Shown one piece after another: positions 10,010-20,841 of a stretch of 64,000 nucleotides of DNA. A program made the translations under genes and the position numbers. Numbering within the stretch: the first letter of the stretch is position 1; every line of letters starts with the position of its first letter. The notes under the pieces are model-generated. The model had not been told where the DNA came from, made no database searches, and saw only the letters and a list, made by a program, of their open reading frames with translations. This stretch comes from Euphorbia lathyris (taxonomy: Eukaryota > Streptophyta > Magnoliopsida > Malpighiales > Euphorbiaceae). The stretch covers positions 12,552,001-12,616,000 of the forward strand of contig NC_088917.1 in the NCBI RefSeq assembly GCF_963576675.1, read 5' to 3'.

Positions 10010-10774
10010 CAGGGGCGGATTTAGGGGGGTTAAAGGGGGGCATTTCCCCCCTTCATCCGGGATTTTTTTTTTCCAAAACGACGTTGATTTGGTTCCAAAC
10101 AAAACGACATCGTTTTGGTTTATGATTTTTAATTTCAAAAACAGATAGAGCAGACACAGGAAGGACGTGCGATTCTTTCTTCCCTTCTCCTCGACGACAG
10201 ACGCAACCCTCAATATAGATGGCGATTCTTCTCTTCTCCTCTCCTCCAGCAAGCGACCCGACGCGACGATGACGCCCCTCCTCCGGCCGTCTTCTTTCTA
10301 CCATCAATCAATTTCAGGTTAGTTTAACTTTTGTCCTTTAATTTTAATTTTAGGTTAATGGATATTGATTGATAGTTTGTTCTTAAGTTTAGGTTATTCT
10401 TAATTTTAGGTTAATGGATAAATTGATTGAATATTGATTGATAGGGATTGATGTTAACCTTAGGGATTGCTCTTGGCTACAAACATTAGGGGTAAAATTG
10501 CATCATTTTAGATGTTAGGAGGTAAAATTGCTCCTGATCCAAAACGTTAAGGATATTTGATGCGTAACAACCCGAGAGTCCCGGAAATGGATGATTACGA
10601 GTCGGAAACATTAAAATTTACGTTTTTTATCAAAAAAATCATGAAAATAATGCATGACAATCGAACGATTTTGCATTTTTTTGTCATAAAAAAATTGAAC
10701 AATTTTACATTTTTTGTCTAAATTTTTTTTAAGTAGAGTTTTGCCCCCTCCCTCAAATCTCAGATCCGCCACTG
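10010..10774. mobile_element. Non-autonomous hAT element 1
   Basis: Termini are CAGGGGCGGATTTAG (left) and, on the other strand from the right, CAGTGGCGGATCTGAG. An exact 8-bp target duplication, ATAATAGC, flanks it (10002-10009 and 10775-10782), diagnostic for hAT. No transposase is visible. The interior holds a GC-rich block at about 10150-10315 that resembles a gene leader, followed by a consensus-like CAG/GTTAGT junction. It also holds a fragment of the Mutator-like repeat seen at 1230-2498. Confidence 0.92.
10466..10561. repeat. Fragment of the Mutator-like repeat inside hAT 1
   Basis: This stretch follows the right arm of the element at 1230-2498 (about 2190-2285) almost phrase for phrase: CTCTTGGCTAC, GGTAAAATTGCAT, ATTTTAGA, GGTAAAATT, CTCCTGA. 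It is either a captured piece or an older insertion that hAT 1 has carried along. Confidence 0.7.
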
Positions 10775-10782
10775 ATAATAGC

Positions 10783-11068
10783 TAATTGCATAAGATACCC
10801 TTTATATAAAGAGGATAACTTCTCATATGTTAAGACACTATTTAAAGTATGTTGAACTGTAATAGAAGCAACCTGATTATAGTCAAAATCTTATAAATGG
10901 GCAGGGATATTTTTGCCTATGTGACCTTCGAATATGTATGATATTCGTAACAGATTCTTCTATTAAAGAACCTTGTATCATAGATATAGTATTGTCTTAA
11001 TCATTTTCTAACACATGATTAGTTGGGCTGGTATCATATACATGTTCCACAATATCAAAACTATCATC
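10783..11068 (-). pseudogene. Copia-1 spacer between integrase and reverse transcriptase
   Basis: The minus strand reads a serine- and acid-rich linker followed by IRRSHRQKYPCPFI, a decayed form of the 'RRSxRxxxxPxYLxDY' motif that precedes copia RT. It has several stops further on. It is bounded by hAT 1 on the left and hAT 2 on the right. Confidence 0.65.
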
Positions 11069-11076
11069 CTTTATAC

Positions 11077-11528
11077 CAGGGGTGGATACAGGGGGGCTGT
11101 CCCCCTCCGGCCGCCGGAACCACCATGGTCATGAGTAGTTTTGGCCCCCCTAATATTAGTGTATATAGACTCTATGTAATAATATTTTGTTGTTTAAAGG
11201 TAGATAAGATGGTTAAAACACTAGTTTCTTTTTAAAAGGTCCATTACATGTTAGGCTTGTCCAAAATTCAAAACTTCAATATTTTGGACCTATTAGGTAC
11301 TCCCTGAATCCAAATTTCTAATTTTTTTAGGCCTGTTAAGCATCTCTAAATCCAAATTTCTAATTTTTTTAGGCCTCTTAGACCTCCTTAAAAATTGATT
11401 CTTGACCATTCAAATTATAACACGCATATATACAAAAAAAATTAAGCAAGTTCGATTTAGCAAAAAAAAATTTCCGAACGCACGTGTAAAATCAGCTCCC
11501 CAACTGACTAATTTTGTAGTCGCCACTG
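11077..11528. mobile_element. Non-autonomous hAT element 2
   Basis: This 452-bp element has termini CAGGGGTGGATACAGG and, from the right on the other strand, CAGTGGCGACTACAAAA. It is flanked by an exact 8-bp duplication, CTTTATAC (11069-11076 and 11529-11536). The only internal structure is a short direct repeat containing CCAAATTTCTAATTTTTT (about 11310 and 11348). There is no coding capacity. Confidence 0.92.
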
Positions 11529-11536
11529 CTTTATAC

Positions 11537-12097
11537 TTATATCTTGTACAGGGTCTACAACTCTATATTTTGAGGCAACTATGTTTACCTAGGAATAGAC
11601 AAATGTTGTTGACTAATTAAAGCGTCTAAGGCAAAATCAGATAATGTTAAATCTTGTAAGAAACCAGCAGTCAATAATGGAAAATTCCAATTCATATATA
11701 CTATATCAGACATGGCATAGGGAACAATATGCTCAAAAAAATTAACATCTCGAGATATTGTATATGTTCTGACCATAAAACCATATATTTTATATTTTTT
11801 AACATTAGGCTTGTATCCTAGGAAAATACATGGTCTAGTTTTTGCTGTAAATTTGGTTTTATATTTCAAGTTAGTTATGTAAACAAAAGATCCAAAAAAA
11901 TTAAGATCAGAATATACAGGATCATACTTATACAACATAAAATGTGGTGTTAAATTATCTAAAAGAGGTGTTGGAAATATATTAATAAGATAAGCAACAT
12001 ATAAAACAGGATCAACTCAAAAAGATAAAGGAAGAAAAGCATGAAACCTGAGTGACCTTGCCACATTCAACAAGTGTTGATATTTTTTTTTTCACTG
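11537..12097 (-). pseudogene. Copia-1 integrase C-terminal region
   Basis: The open frame 11585-11938 carries YSDLNFFGSFVYITN, then CIFLGYKPNVKKYKIY and ISRDVNFFEHIVPY, the copia integrase C-terminal signature ('LRVFGCLCY...FLGYP..xKGYK...SRDVxFxExxFP'). Upstream to 12097 the match continues with an 'H..FLP..FW...V..A.YLIN..PTPLL' block in the same region. It is interrupted by the RTE tail inserted at 12116. It is decayed but clearly of the same element as the neighbouring fragments. Confidence 0.82.
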
Positions 12098-12115
12098 TAT
12101 TATTCTGTTGAGGAG

Positions 12116-12291
12116 GGTGATTCAGAGTGATATGAGTTTATTGGGGATTGAGGAAAATATGGTAGTGGATAGGACAGAGTGGAGGAAGAGAATTTGTGTC
12201 GCTGACACGACTTGATTTCACCGTTTTATATGATGGTTCAGGTTAGCCGATCCCGAATCATTTCGGAACTAAGGCTTTGTTGGTGTTGTAG
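12116..12291 (+). mobile_element. 5'-truncated RTE-type LINE tail
   Basis: This 176-bp insert ends in TTTCGGAACTAAGGCTTTGT then TGGTGTTGTAG. I recognise that as the 3' end of plant RTE LINEs, which stop in TTG-type repeats rather than poly(A). It is flanked by an exact 18-bp direct repeat, TATTATTCTGTTGAGGAG (12098-12115 and 12292-12309). Only the extreme 3' end was copied, as is usual for target-primed reverse transcription. Confidence 0.82.
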
Positions 12292-12309
12292 TATTATTCT
12301 GTTGAGGAG

Positions 12310-12578
12310 TATATAGATAAGAAAATTGATGCACTATACTTTTAGCTAAACAAAAATATTCCATCTTTAACTTAGGAGCATTATATGTCCTCAACACCTT
12401 GATACCAACATTGAAATGAACTAAAACATACTCATAAAAGCATGTTATACACTTAGGTGCAAATGACTTTTTTTTTTTTTTTTTTTTTTTTTAAGAAACA
12501 CCCATGTATATCTTGAATAATCATTAATAATTGTTAGAAAATACATATAACCATCATGAGAAAGAGTACCAGAAGGCC
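12310..12578 (-). pseudogene. Copia-1 integrase core fragment
   Basis: The minus strand reads VWGPSGTLSHDGYMYFLTII, then NDYSRYTWVFL, the copia integrase core around the first catalytic Asp ('DVWGP...YFLTIVDDYSRYTWVF'). It is followed by a run of about 23 A (T at 12471-12493 on the plus strand), which translates as poly-Lys and replaces the usual 'MKxKSE' segment. The A-run looks like an insertion or slippage expansion. Confidence 0.8.
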
Positions 12579-12586
12579 CCCATACA

Positions 12587-13239
12587 CAGGGAGAATCCAG
12601 TATGGGAGCACTGGGGGCAATTGCCCCCACTGACATTTGTATTTTTTTTTTTAAATCCAGGTATTAATTTTAAAGTTTTAGAGCTTTGCCCCTTTATCAA
12701 TGGAGGTTTAAGGTTTAGTGGTTCTATAATTGAGGATGAAGAATGATTTTAGATTTAATATTTTCTTTTTATTTTTTTAATTCTGTTTTAAAGCAAAACG
12801 ATGTTTGTTTAATTTAATTTGAACTATATCGTTTTGTTTACAAAAAAAAAAAGTAAATATTTAAATGTAAAACTAAATAGGTCCTGAAACAAACCATCGA
12901 TCTCTCTTACTCTCTTTAATCTCTTTAGTTCTTCTTCCTCAATTCCTCTTTCTTCTTAAGCCTAAATTGAAATCCTTAATCCTAACTAAGATTAAATCAA
13001 AATCGGTAGCCAATCCCTTCGTAGTCGGATCGTTGATCCGACACTCCATTTCCGATCTTTGCCTCTCTGCTTTGGTATTTTTTTGCTTCTACTTGAATTT
13101 TGATTTTATATTTCTGCTACTATTTTATTTGAACTTGAGCTTTGTTCTCTAGTTTTCTATAATTATTATTTTTTTGGATAAAAATTATTTTAGTTGTATT
13201 GTTTGCCCCCATAGGAAAGAAATCCTAAATTCGGCCCTG
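12587..13239. mobile_element. Non-autonomous hAT element 3
   Basis: Termini are CAGGGAGAATCCAG and, from the right on the other strand, CAGGGCCGAATTTAGG. The 8-bp target duplication CCCATACA is exact (12579-12586 and 13240-13247). The 653-bp interior has no transposase. Excision would rejoin the copia integrase segment HADVWGP-type at the target, which supports the borders. Confidence 0.92.
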
Positions 13240-13247
13240 CCCATACA

Positions 13248-13478
13248 TCAGCATGCATCAAATTAAAAACAACTAAACATTTAGTTTGACTATCAGGAAA
13301 AGGCAAACATTTCCTTTTTTATAAAAGATAAATAGTTTAAGTAAAATCAACATCCTTACAACTAGGTACAAAATTAGAAACTTTGCTAAGTAAACCTATC
13401 TTTGAAACAGGAATATGTCCAAGGCCTATAGTGCCAAAGACGCCAAAGATGAATATTAGAAAAAGAATTATGCTAAGT
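13248..13478 (-). pseudogene. Copia-1 GAG-pre-integrase region
   Basis: The minus strand shows FGVFGTIGLGHIPVSKIGLL, then SNFVPSCKDVDFT in one frame and KKGNVCLFL in another. These match the copia stretch between protease and integrase, ending in the zinc-binding 'C..C...K' block. It has frameshifts and stops. It ends at the 15-bp target duplication of L1-A. Confidence 0.7.
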
Positions 13479-13493
13479 AATAGAATTTACATC

Positions 13494-14078
13494 GGTCTCT
13501 CTCGAAAGAACCAGTGCCGCCGCCGCCTGTCTAGGGTTTCTGCTTTAGCGCCGCCGCCGCCTGTGTTTCCGCCGGTGAGAGGGTCCTTCCGGTAGCCGTG
13601 AAGAGTGTCTCAAGCTAGGCTTTGAGTTGTCGTGTATTGATGAGTTGCTGTCGTTTAGGAAAGGTCAGAGGATCGTGCAAAAGAGTGTAGTGCTGTCGCC
13701 GGGGTTCTGTCGCCGGTCATCTTTGCGCCGTCGCCGGTTTATTCTGCCGGAGTAAGGGTCGGCTGTTGCTACGACTTGGTTTTTTCAGGTTCTGTTTTCT
13801 AATCCTCATGTGCCTGTGTGTTGCTGTTTTTGAATCGGTTTCTCCGGTTCCTTTGTGTCTGAGAGTTGTTGGTAGAGGTGGATTGTTTTTTCCAACTTTC
13901 TTGTGCCTATGCTTTGTTTTCTTGAGTTTTGGATTTCCACCTTCTTTTGCCTGTGTCTGTGCATTGCTGGTGGTATTGAATTTTATTGGATTTTTCAAGC
14001 TTTTTTTATGCCTGTGTGTGCTATTGAGTGGGATTGTTAGTGGATTATTGTTTTTGGGGTTTATGGAAATGGAGAGAT
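13494..14078 (+). promoter_or_regulatory. L1-A 5' UTR, probable internal promoter region
   Basis: This is 585 bp between the LINE 5' end and the ORF1 start. The first part is GC-rich with two copies of GCCGCCGCCGCCTGT (about 13515 and 13549). The second part is T-rich with four degenerate TGCCTGTGTGT-like phrases. LINE 5' UTRs normally carry the promoter; no specific box could be assigned here. The hydrophobic open frame at 13766-14098 inside it has no family match and is not called. Confidence 0.5.
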
Positions 14079-15236
14079 ATGTCAAGTTTGTCAATTGAGG
14101 AGGATGAGTCGGGCCACCTTGAATTGGAGGTGCCGCCATCTGCTGAGGTCTTGGAGGACTCGGGGTTACGGTTTTTGGGACGTTTTGCGGCTGATAGACC
14201 GCTTAATTTTCTGGTATTGCGCAACCGTCTGGCAGTTCTGTGGAGACCAGGGAGGGGAGTCGACATACAAGAGATAGGCCCCAATCTTTATTCTATTGAA
14301 TTCTTTCATCCTATTGATAGAGATAGGGTGCTTGCTGGAGGACCCTGGACCTTTGACAATTATATTCTGATTATGAACAATTGGAGTCTAGGGGTTAATC
14401 ATGATGAAACTCAATTGTTTAATGTCCCGATTTGGGTTCAAATTTTTGGCTTGCCTGTGGGAACAATGTCTGAGACTGTAGGTAAGCAGCTAGGGAATTT
14501 CCTGGGAAAATTTGAGGAATATGATCCAAATAACAATCTTGGTTACCATAGATAGTTCATGCGTATTAGAGTCAGTATTGATTGTAGGCTGCCACTGAAG
14601 AGATTTAAGAAAATCAAAAGCACAGGAAATGTATGGTCGCTGGCCACCTTTAAATATGAACGTTTGGGGATTTTTTGTTATATTTGTGGAATGTTGGGCC
14701 ACACGGAACGTTTCTGTGAGAAATTATTTGACCTGCAGGGTGTGGAAGTTAGGAGGGAGTGGGGAGAATGGCTTAAGGCCCCTAGTAGAAGGGGAGGTGA
14801 TCAGAGTGGGGCAAAGTGGCTTAGGGAGGGTGCTGGGAATCCCGCGTCAGGGTGGGGACCAAGAGGTCGAGGGAGTTCAGGGGGTGGGCGTTTGGGAGTT
14901 CTAAGGGGTATTCACAACATGGGGAGAGGAAGGGGGGAAAGAGAGGTGGGGGAGAGAGAGGTGGACATATGTCCACTTTCTAGACCTTTTTTCCGGGTAC
15001 CAATAGAAACTGAGGAGACAGGAAAAGGAGGGGAGAGTGGCGAGGCTGATGGAGTCCTTGAGGATACTGAGATGGAGTTACTTGAAGCTAAGAAGAGGAG
15101 ACGGGAGGGAAAAGAGAGAGAAGGGGTTCGGATGGGAGGCCAAGGAGAGGGAGCTTCTGTTCCAAAAAAGGATAGGGAGATTCCAAAAGTTAATGTTTCG
15201 GCGAGCCCTAGTGCACGGGGCCGCCGGGCGGAATGA
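14079..15236 (+). pseudogene. L1-A ORF1 (DUF4283-type RNA-binding protein with zinc knuckle)
   Basis: In plant L1s this protein coats the LINE RNA. I chose the ATG at 14079, which opens MSSLSIEEDESG. Residues about 30-150 follow the DUF4283 pattern (RFLGRFAADRPLNFLVLRNR, then GPNLYSIEFFHPIDRDRVL and GPWTFDNYILIMNNW). After it comes a CCHC knuckle, CYICGMLGHTERFC, at about 14678-14719, and then a basic Gly/Arg/Glu-rich tail. The frame is 385 codons with one in-frame TAG at 14553-14555 and no frameshift. The stop overlaps the ORF2 start as ATGA. Confidence 0.85.
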
Positions 15237-18200
15237 GTTGTGTAAGCTGGAACTGTCGTGGTCTGGGAAACCATCGGGCAGTTCGTGCACTGAAAGAGTT
15301 AGTTACTTCCCAAAGACCGGTACTTTTATTTTTAATGGAAACACTTGTTGAGGACAATCGTATAGTTACTATTAAGCAGCAATTGAAGTTTGAAGGGGCT
15401 TTCTCTGTAAATAGGAGAGGGCGTAGTGGGGGTTTGGCAATATTATAGAAAGCTGAAATTCAGGTGTGTGTGAAGAGCTATTCTGAGCACCACATAGACG
15501 TGGTAATAACTGATGGTTTAAATGGGGATTGGAGGCTGGTTGGCTTTTATGGTTTTGCAGAGCGTAACAGACATGGTGAGTCGTGGGAACTATTGAGGAG
15601 TCTTGCCGGTGAATCGCAACTCCCCTGGGTGGTTATAGGAGACTTTAATTGTATCTTACATGCAGATGAAAAGGTTGGGGGAGCTGGATATCCGGCAACT
15701 TTAATGCAGGATTTCTCTAAAGCAATGGAGGAGTGTGGTTTGATTGAATTGGGTTTGAAAGGCAATCTGTTTACTTGGGAAAGAGGAAGGGGTACCCAGG
15801 CTTAGGTGAGGGAGAAACTTGACAGGGGTTTTGCTTCGGCTGAGTGGCTTAACCTGTTTGCTAACTACCAGCTCAAATCCTGTATGACGGGTTACTCTGA
15901 TCACCTTCCCCTCTTACTTGGGATGGAGCAGAGGGAAACTCACAAAAGAGCCAAAAGGTTCTACTTTGAGGATAGTTGGCTAAAGGAACAAGAGTTCACT
16001 GAACTGGTGATAAGAAATTGGGTGAGCCATGGAAGCAGGCCTGTGCCTGAGAAGTTGAGGGAGTGTGTAAGGAAGATGGCTGAATGGAGCAAGAGTTTCA
16101 ATTTGCGTTTTAAGAGTCAGATTCGCAAATGGAGAAACCAAATGGAGTCCCTGCATGGAAGGAGTGATGAGGCTTCAATTGCTCAATTCTTCTATGCTAA
16201 ACGTAAGCTTAACGACACGTTGGATGCAGAAGAGAGGTTCTGGAAACAAAGGGCAAAGGTTTTCTGGCTAACAGAGGGCGATAGAAATACTCAGTTTTTT
16301 CACGCTAGTGCGAAGGCAATGAGACAACAGAATCTCATGTCTTCCCTCAGTGATGAATCCGGGGTGGAAGTAGATAACCAGTATGAGATGATGAGCCTTG
16401 CACAAAGGTACTTCCAATCTGTTTTCTCTGCCTCTAGTACATCCGGATCTGAGACGGTTAATGTCATTGATGCAGTGATTGATACACCGACTAATGAGCT
16501 ACTCACGGTACCGTTTGAGGTTGAGGAGTTTAAGTCTGCCATGTTTTCTATGAGCCCTAACAAATCTCCTGGCCCTGACGGGTTGAATCCTGGTTTTTTC
16601 CAATCTTTTTGGGGCTTAATGGGAAATGAGCTAGCATCGGCCTGTACAAAGTGGTTAAATGATGGGATTTTCCCTCCTGAGCTCAACAATACCACGATCG
16701 TACTTATACCCAAGATTGACAATCCCAGAATGTTGAAGGATTTCCGCCCAATTTCCCTTTGTAATGTGATTTACAAAATTTTAGCAAAGGTCTTGGCTAA
16801 TCGGCTGAAGGGTGTCCTCCCAAAAATTATTGGGGAAACACAATCTACTTTTGTCCCTAGAAGATCCATAACGGATAATGTGCAGATTGCTTTCGAAACT
16901 ATACACTGCATGAAAAGGCAGAACAGGGGGAATTCCGGGCAAGTTGCCCTAAAAATTGACATTAGCAAAGCATATGATAGGGTGGATTGGGATTTCTTGA
17001 AGGCTGTAATGACTCACATGGGTTTTCACGAGACATGGATCAAATGGATAATGCTATGTATAACAACTGTTAGGTACAAAGTGGCGGTTAATGGGGAAAG
17101 CATTGAACAAATTATTCCAGGTAGGGGCCTCAGACAGGGAGACCCGTTATCCCCTTACCTGTTTATCCTTTGTGCTGAAGTATTGTCTAAATTGATCAAC
17201 AGGGCTGAAAATGAGAATTTAATCTCAGGGTGTCGGATATGTCGCAGGGCACCGTCTGTTACTCATTTAATCTTTGCTGATGATAGCTTTCTGTTCTTTG
17301 GAGCAACGACCAGTGAAGCTAGAAAGGTGATGAGCATACTGTCTGAATATGAGATAGCTTCGGGACAAGCTGTGAATCTGAACAAGTCTGGCATTTTCTT
17401 CAGCGCGAATGTTCCCACTGATTTGAAAAACGAGATTAAAGGGATCCTGAGGGTTAATATACCATTGGACACTGGTCGCTACCTGGGCTTCCCGTCTCTT
17501 ATTGGGCGTTCTAAACGCCGGATTTTCAACTGCTTGATAGATAGGCTGCGCAAAAAATTTGGTTCCTGGGGACTTAGATTTCTTTCCCAAGCGGGAAAAG
17601 AGGCGTTGTTGAAGTCAGTGGCCCAGGCATTACCTACCTTCTGTATGAGTACGTTCCTTTTACCTTTATCTATTTGTGATTAATTGCAAAAACTGATGAA
17701 TTCTTTTTGGTGGGGTTTTAAACCTGATGGGAAAAGGAGTATACATTGGTTTGACTGGTCTAAATTATGTCAGTCAAAGGACCTAGGAGGGATGGGGTTC
17801 AAAGACCTGCATATGTTTAATCTGGCTTTATTAGGCAAGTAGGGATGGAAGTTAATTAGTCACCCAAATACTTTAGTAAGTAGAATGTTCAAAGCAAAAT
17901 ATTTTCCAAGGAATGACTTAGGCCTTGTTTGATAAATCACTTAATTGCTTAAATTAAAATGTTAAGCACTTATTTAATTTAAGTGCGTTTGATAATGATT
18001 GTTTCTCCACCACTTAAATTGGCTAATTAAGTTAAAAATCACTTATTTTAATAAGTCAAAATATTTAACTTAACGTTTTAAGTTAAACATTATTTACTAA
18101 TATTTTTATAAAAGTTATATCATTCAATATTTTCAGCACTTATAATATTCAGCACTTAAAATTCAGTATTTATTTTTTCAGCACTTAATTTTCAGTTTTA

Positions 18201-19662
18201 TCAAACAGCACCTTACTTTTCTCTAAATTAGGCAATAACCCTAGTATGGTTTGGAGAAGTATTTGGGGTGGCCTAAGCATACTCAGGAAAGGTTTAAGAT
18301 GGAGGGTGGGGGATGGTAGATCGATTAGAGTATGGGAGGATGCATGGGTACCCAAGCTTGATGATTTTTGTATAAACTCTTTTGTGGTCCCTGGAATGCA
18401 AGATTTGAGAGTTGCAGACTTATTGTTTGAACATGGCAGGTGCTAGGATATGGATAGATTAAATGGTTGCTTTAATGAGGCTGAAGTGAGTGCAATTTGT
18501 GACATTATCCTACCATTTAGTGCTATCGAGGATATGAGAGTGTGGCATTGGTCAAAGGATGGTTTCTACAATGTGAGATCGGGATACACTGCAGGGATGA
18601 AGGGGCAGGGGGAGATTCTGGGGAATGGGGGATGGGGGAGGCTTTGGAAATTTGAGGTCCCTCCTAAACTTAAGCTCTTTATCTGGCGGCTTTGCTCGGG
18701 ATGCATACCCACTCGTACTAGGCTGGCCCAACGACGAGTCCCCATCACAACTGAATGCCCAGTGTGTGTTGATCAGGATGAAATAGATAACCATTTATTT
18801 GTTGAATGTTGCTTTGCAGGTGACCTTTGGCGAGTCACTGGATTCCCAGTTCCACAAACTAACGGGCTGAATTTTATTGATTGGCTATTGCAGGCATTAT
18901 GTGGTTCAAATCATGAGAACATTGTCCGGATTTGCTGTGTGTTGAAGACAATTTGGGACCACCGGAATAGAGTTCTATGGCATATGGTTTGGTGGCCAGT
19001 GGATGTTAGTTGGCGCTATGGGATTGACGAGTTTCGGGACTGGAAGGCTTACCAATGGGGCTCGACGTCTAGGCCAATCCTGGCTTCGCCTGCAGGTCTG
19101 ACACGCAACCAGCAGCAAGGGGCAGCCGTCGAGTTCGTTCCGCCTCCTTCAGCTATGGGTAACCGCGTTCAGCAACATGGTGAGGCTAACGATGCTGTTC
19201 TACAACCTGCACGCTCCCTGGCCCGCCTTCAGCAGCAGCCGCGACATCTGACAATGCCAAAATGGAAGCCGCCAGCTGCCGGTTCGATCAAGTGCAATAT
19301 TCACGGTGCAATTTTCAAGGAGGAAGGGTCGTGCGGTATGGGAGCGGTGATTAGAGATGCTTCGAGTGCGTTCTTATTCTGTAGCAGCAGTTTTATTATG
19401 GGTATCAGAGAGCCAAGGGTTGTTGAGGCGCTCGCCTTACGCACGAGCTTAATTTGGCTTGCTACTATGCAATACACGCATGTTAAGTTTGAGTCTGACG
19501 CTAAGCTTGTAGTGGATGCAATCCACTCCTGCAAGAAAGATATCTCGGAGTTTGGATTAATTATTTATGATTTTCGAGTTATTCTTAGATCCAATCCTGC
19601 TTTTACTTTAGCTTTTGTTTCTCGTTTAGCGAATAGGGCTGCACACTTGGTAGCTAGGCGAG
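15233..19662 (+). pseudogene. L1-A ORF2: endonuclease, reverse transcriptase, RNase H (5' part)
   Basis: ORF2 nicks the target, copies the RNA and, in this plant clade, carries its own RNase H. Endonuclease: WNCRGLG at the start, VVIGDFN near 15632 and SDHLPL near 15897. Reverse transcriptase: FRPISLCNVIYKILAKVLAN, LKIDISKAYDRVDW, GRGLRQGDPLSPYLF and FADD near 17275. A zinc-finger-like RT-associated region follows (CPVCVDQDEIDNHLFVEC near 18757). RNase H: KCNIHGAIF, EALALR, ESDAKLV. The first catalytic Asp of RNase H is His (CAC at 19302-19304). In-frame stops lie at 15446, 15803, 17681, 17840 and 18444. The frame is otherwise continuous once the MITE is subtracted, and the last 92 bases lie at 32867-32958. 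Confidence 0.9.
17921..18212. mobile_element. Tourist-like MITE (PIF/Harbinger type) in L1-A ORF2
   Basis: This is a 292-bp A+T-rich element with termini GGCCTTGTTTGATAA and, from the right on the other strand, GGTGCTGTTTGATAA. It is flanked by TTA on both sides (17918-17920 and 18213-18215). Element plus one TTA is 295 bp, which explains the single frame change between the two halves of ORF2. A decayed copy lies at 4865-5064. Confidence 0.92.
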
Positions 19663-20269
19663 TGTTATCGTCATAATTTATAGCATTTTTAGTATTTAAT
19701 TACTAGCTATTTTGTACCATTTTAATAAATTTTAATGATCGTTTTTGTATTTTTCTTCATTTTATGTATCTAAGCCACTTTATGTGTTTTCTAGGCACTT
19801 TCGCAGGGTTTTCGGTATAAATAACCAAGTCGGGGCTTAAGGCGGCAACTCGGGAGTAAAAGAGACAAGAAAAGAGGATCTTTAGTGACACCCAGCGTGC
19901 ACTTCGTCGCGGATAGGTGCTGCAAGATAAGAGTCTAATTGTTCACACTAGGACAGATTTGACACATTTTCGTATTTTCAACTTTTCTCCCTCATACGGA
20001 CTCGGATTGAGGCGATTCAAAATGCGTTGGAAAGCTAAGAGAAAGATGAACAAATTTCTAATAATAATAATCTCCAAATTCGAAGTGCATCAGGCCCAGA
20101 AAATTATCCAAAGTTGATGAATATGTTGAAGTCTAAGATTCCTTTGACATTTCAACTCCTAAATTATTAAAATCTTCCCCCCATGCTCTCTTAAATGCTA
20201 AATTCAGATGATAAGGAGTGGGAGGCCATAAGGATGACTTGGTGTTTGGAATTTTGTGTACCATTTTAC

Positions 20270-20277
20270 TATAAAAG
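20270..20277 (+). promoter_or_regulatory. Candidate TATA box of the Athila 5' LTR
   Basis: TATAAAAG lies in the context CTATAAAAGGAGG, about 600 bp into the LTR, with transcription expected some 30 bp downstream. The same octamer is conserved in the 3' LTR (31571-31578). Confidence 0.6.
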
Positions 20278-20841
20278 GAGGTCTTGGGTGCCATTTGAAG
20301 ACACACCAAGCTTAGGCTTAATTCTTCCCTCTATAATGTTATTTTGTTGATTCTTATCCTTAAGAATCAGTTGTTTGTGTTGTTCTTATTGTTGTTAGAG
20401 TGTTGTTTGTGCAAAAGTTCATCTAATAAAAGTAAGTTTCAAGTTACCGAAGAAGTTCGTTCGATAATCGTCGCTACGGTTTCTTCTAAACTTTAATCTC
20501 TTTTATTAATATGAACATTATTATCTATCTTTCTAAAATGTGTTTTAATCTAATGATGGGCTAAACCCCTCTTAACTAAGGCTAAAAGTGGATCTTAACC
20601 TTAATTATGTGGTAATTACGTTTAACCTATTTAAGTTATCTTTATCCTTTTGAAGAACTAACTTATGATTCTTAATGCTTGTAGGAGATGGGCCAACTCT
20701 CTACTTGGATATAATTAATCGTTTATATTGACCGTGATTAAATTGATTAATCGAAATTCATAAGTTGGACCTAATGACCATTTAGTGTGGCTTATTGGTT
20801 TTCCAAGGTTTTTCATGAATCTTATTACAAATCTTTAATTT

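Noticed and set aside
13766..14098. Hydrophobic 110-codon frame before L1-A ORF1
   Set aside because: It sits in the T-rich LINE 5' UTR, overlaps the ORF1 start in another frame, has no family motif and is explained by TGCCTGTGTGT-like repeats.
14912..15274. Minus-strand 120-codon Ser/Pro-rich frame
   Set aside because: Antisense shadow of the Gly/Arg/Glu-rich tail of L1-A ORF1.
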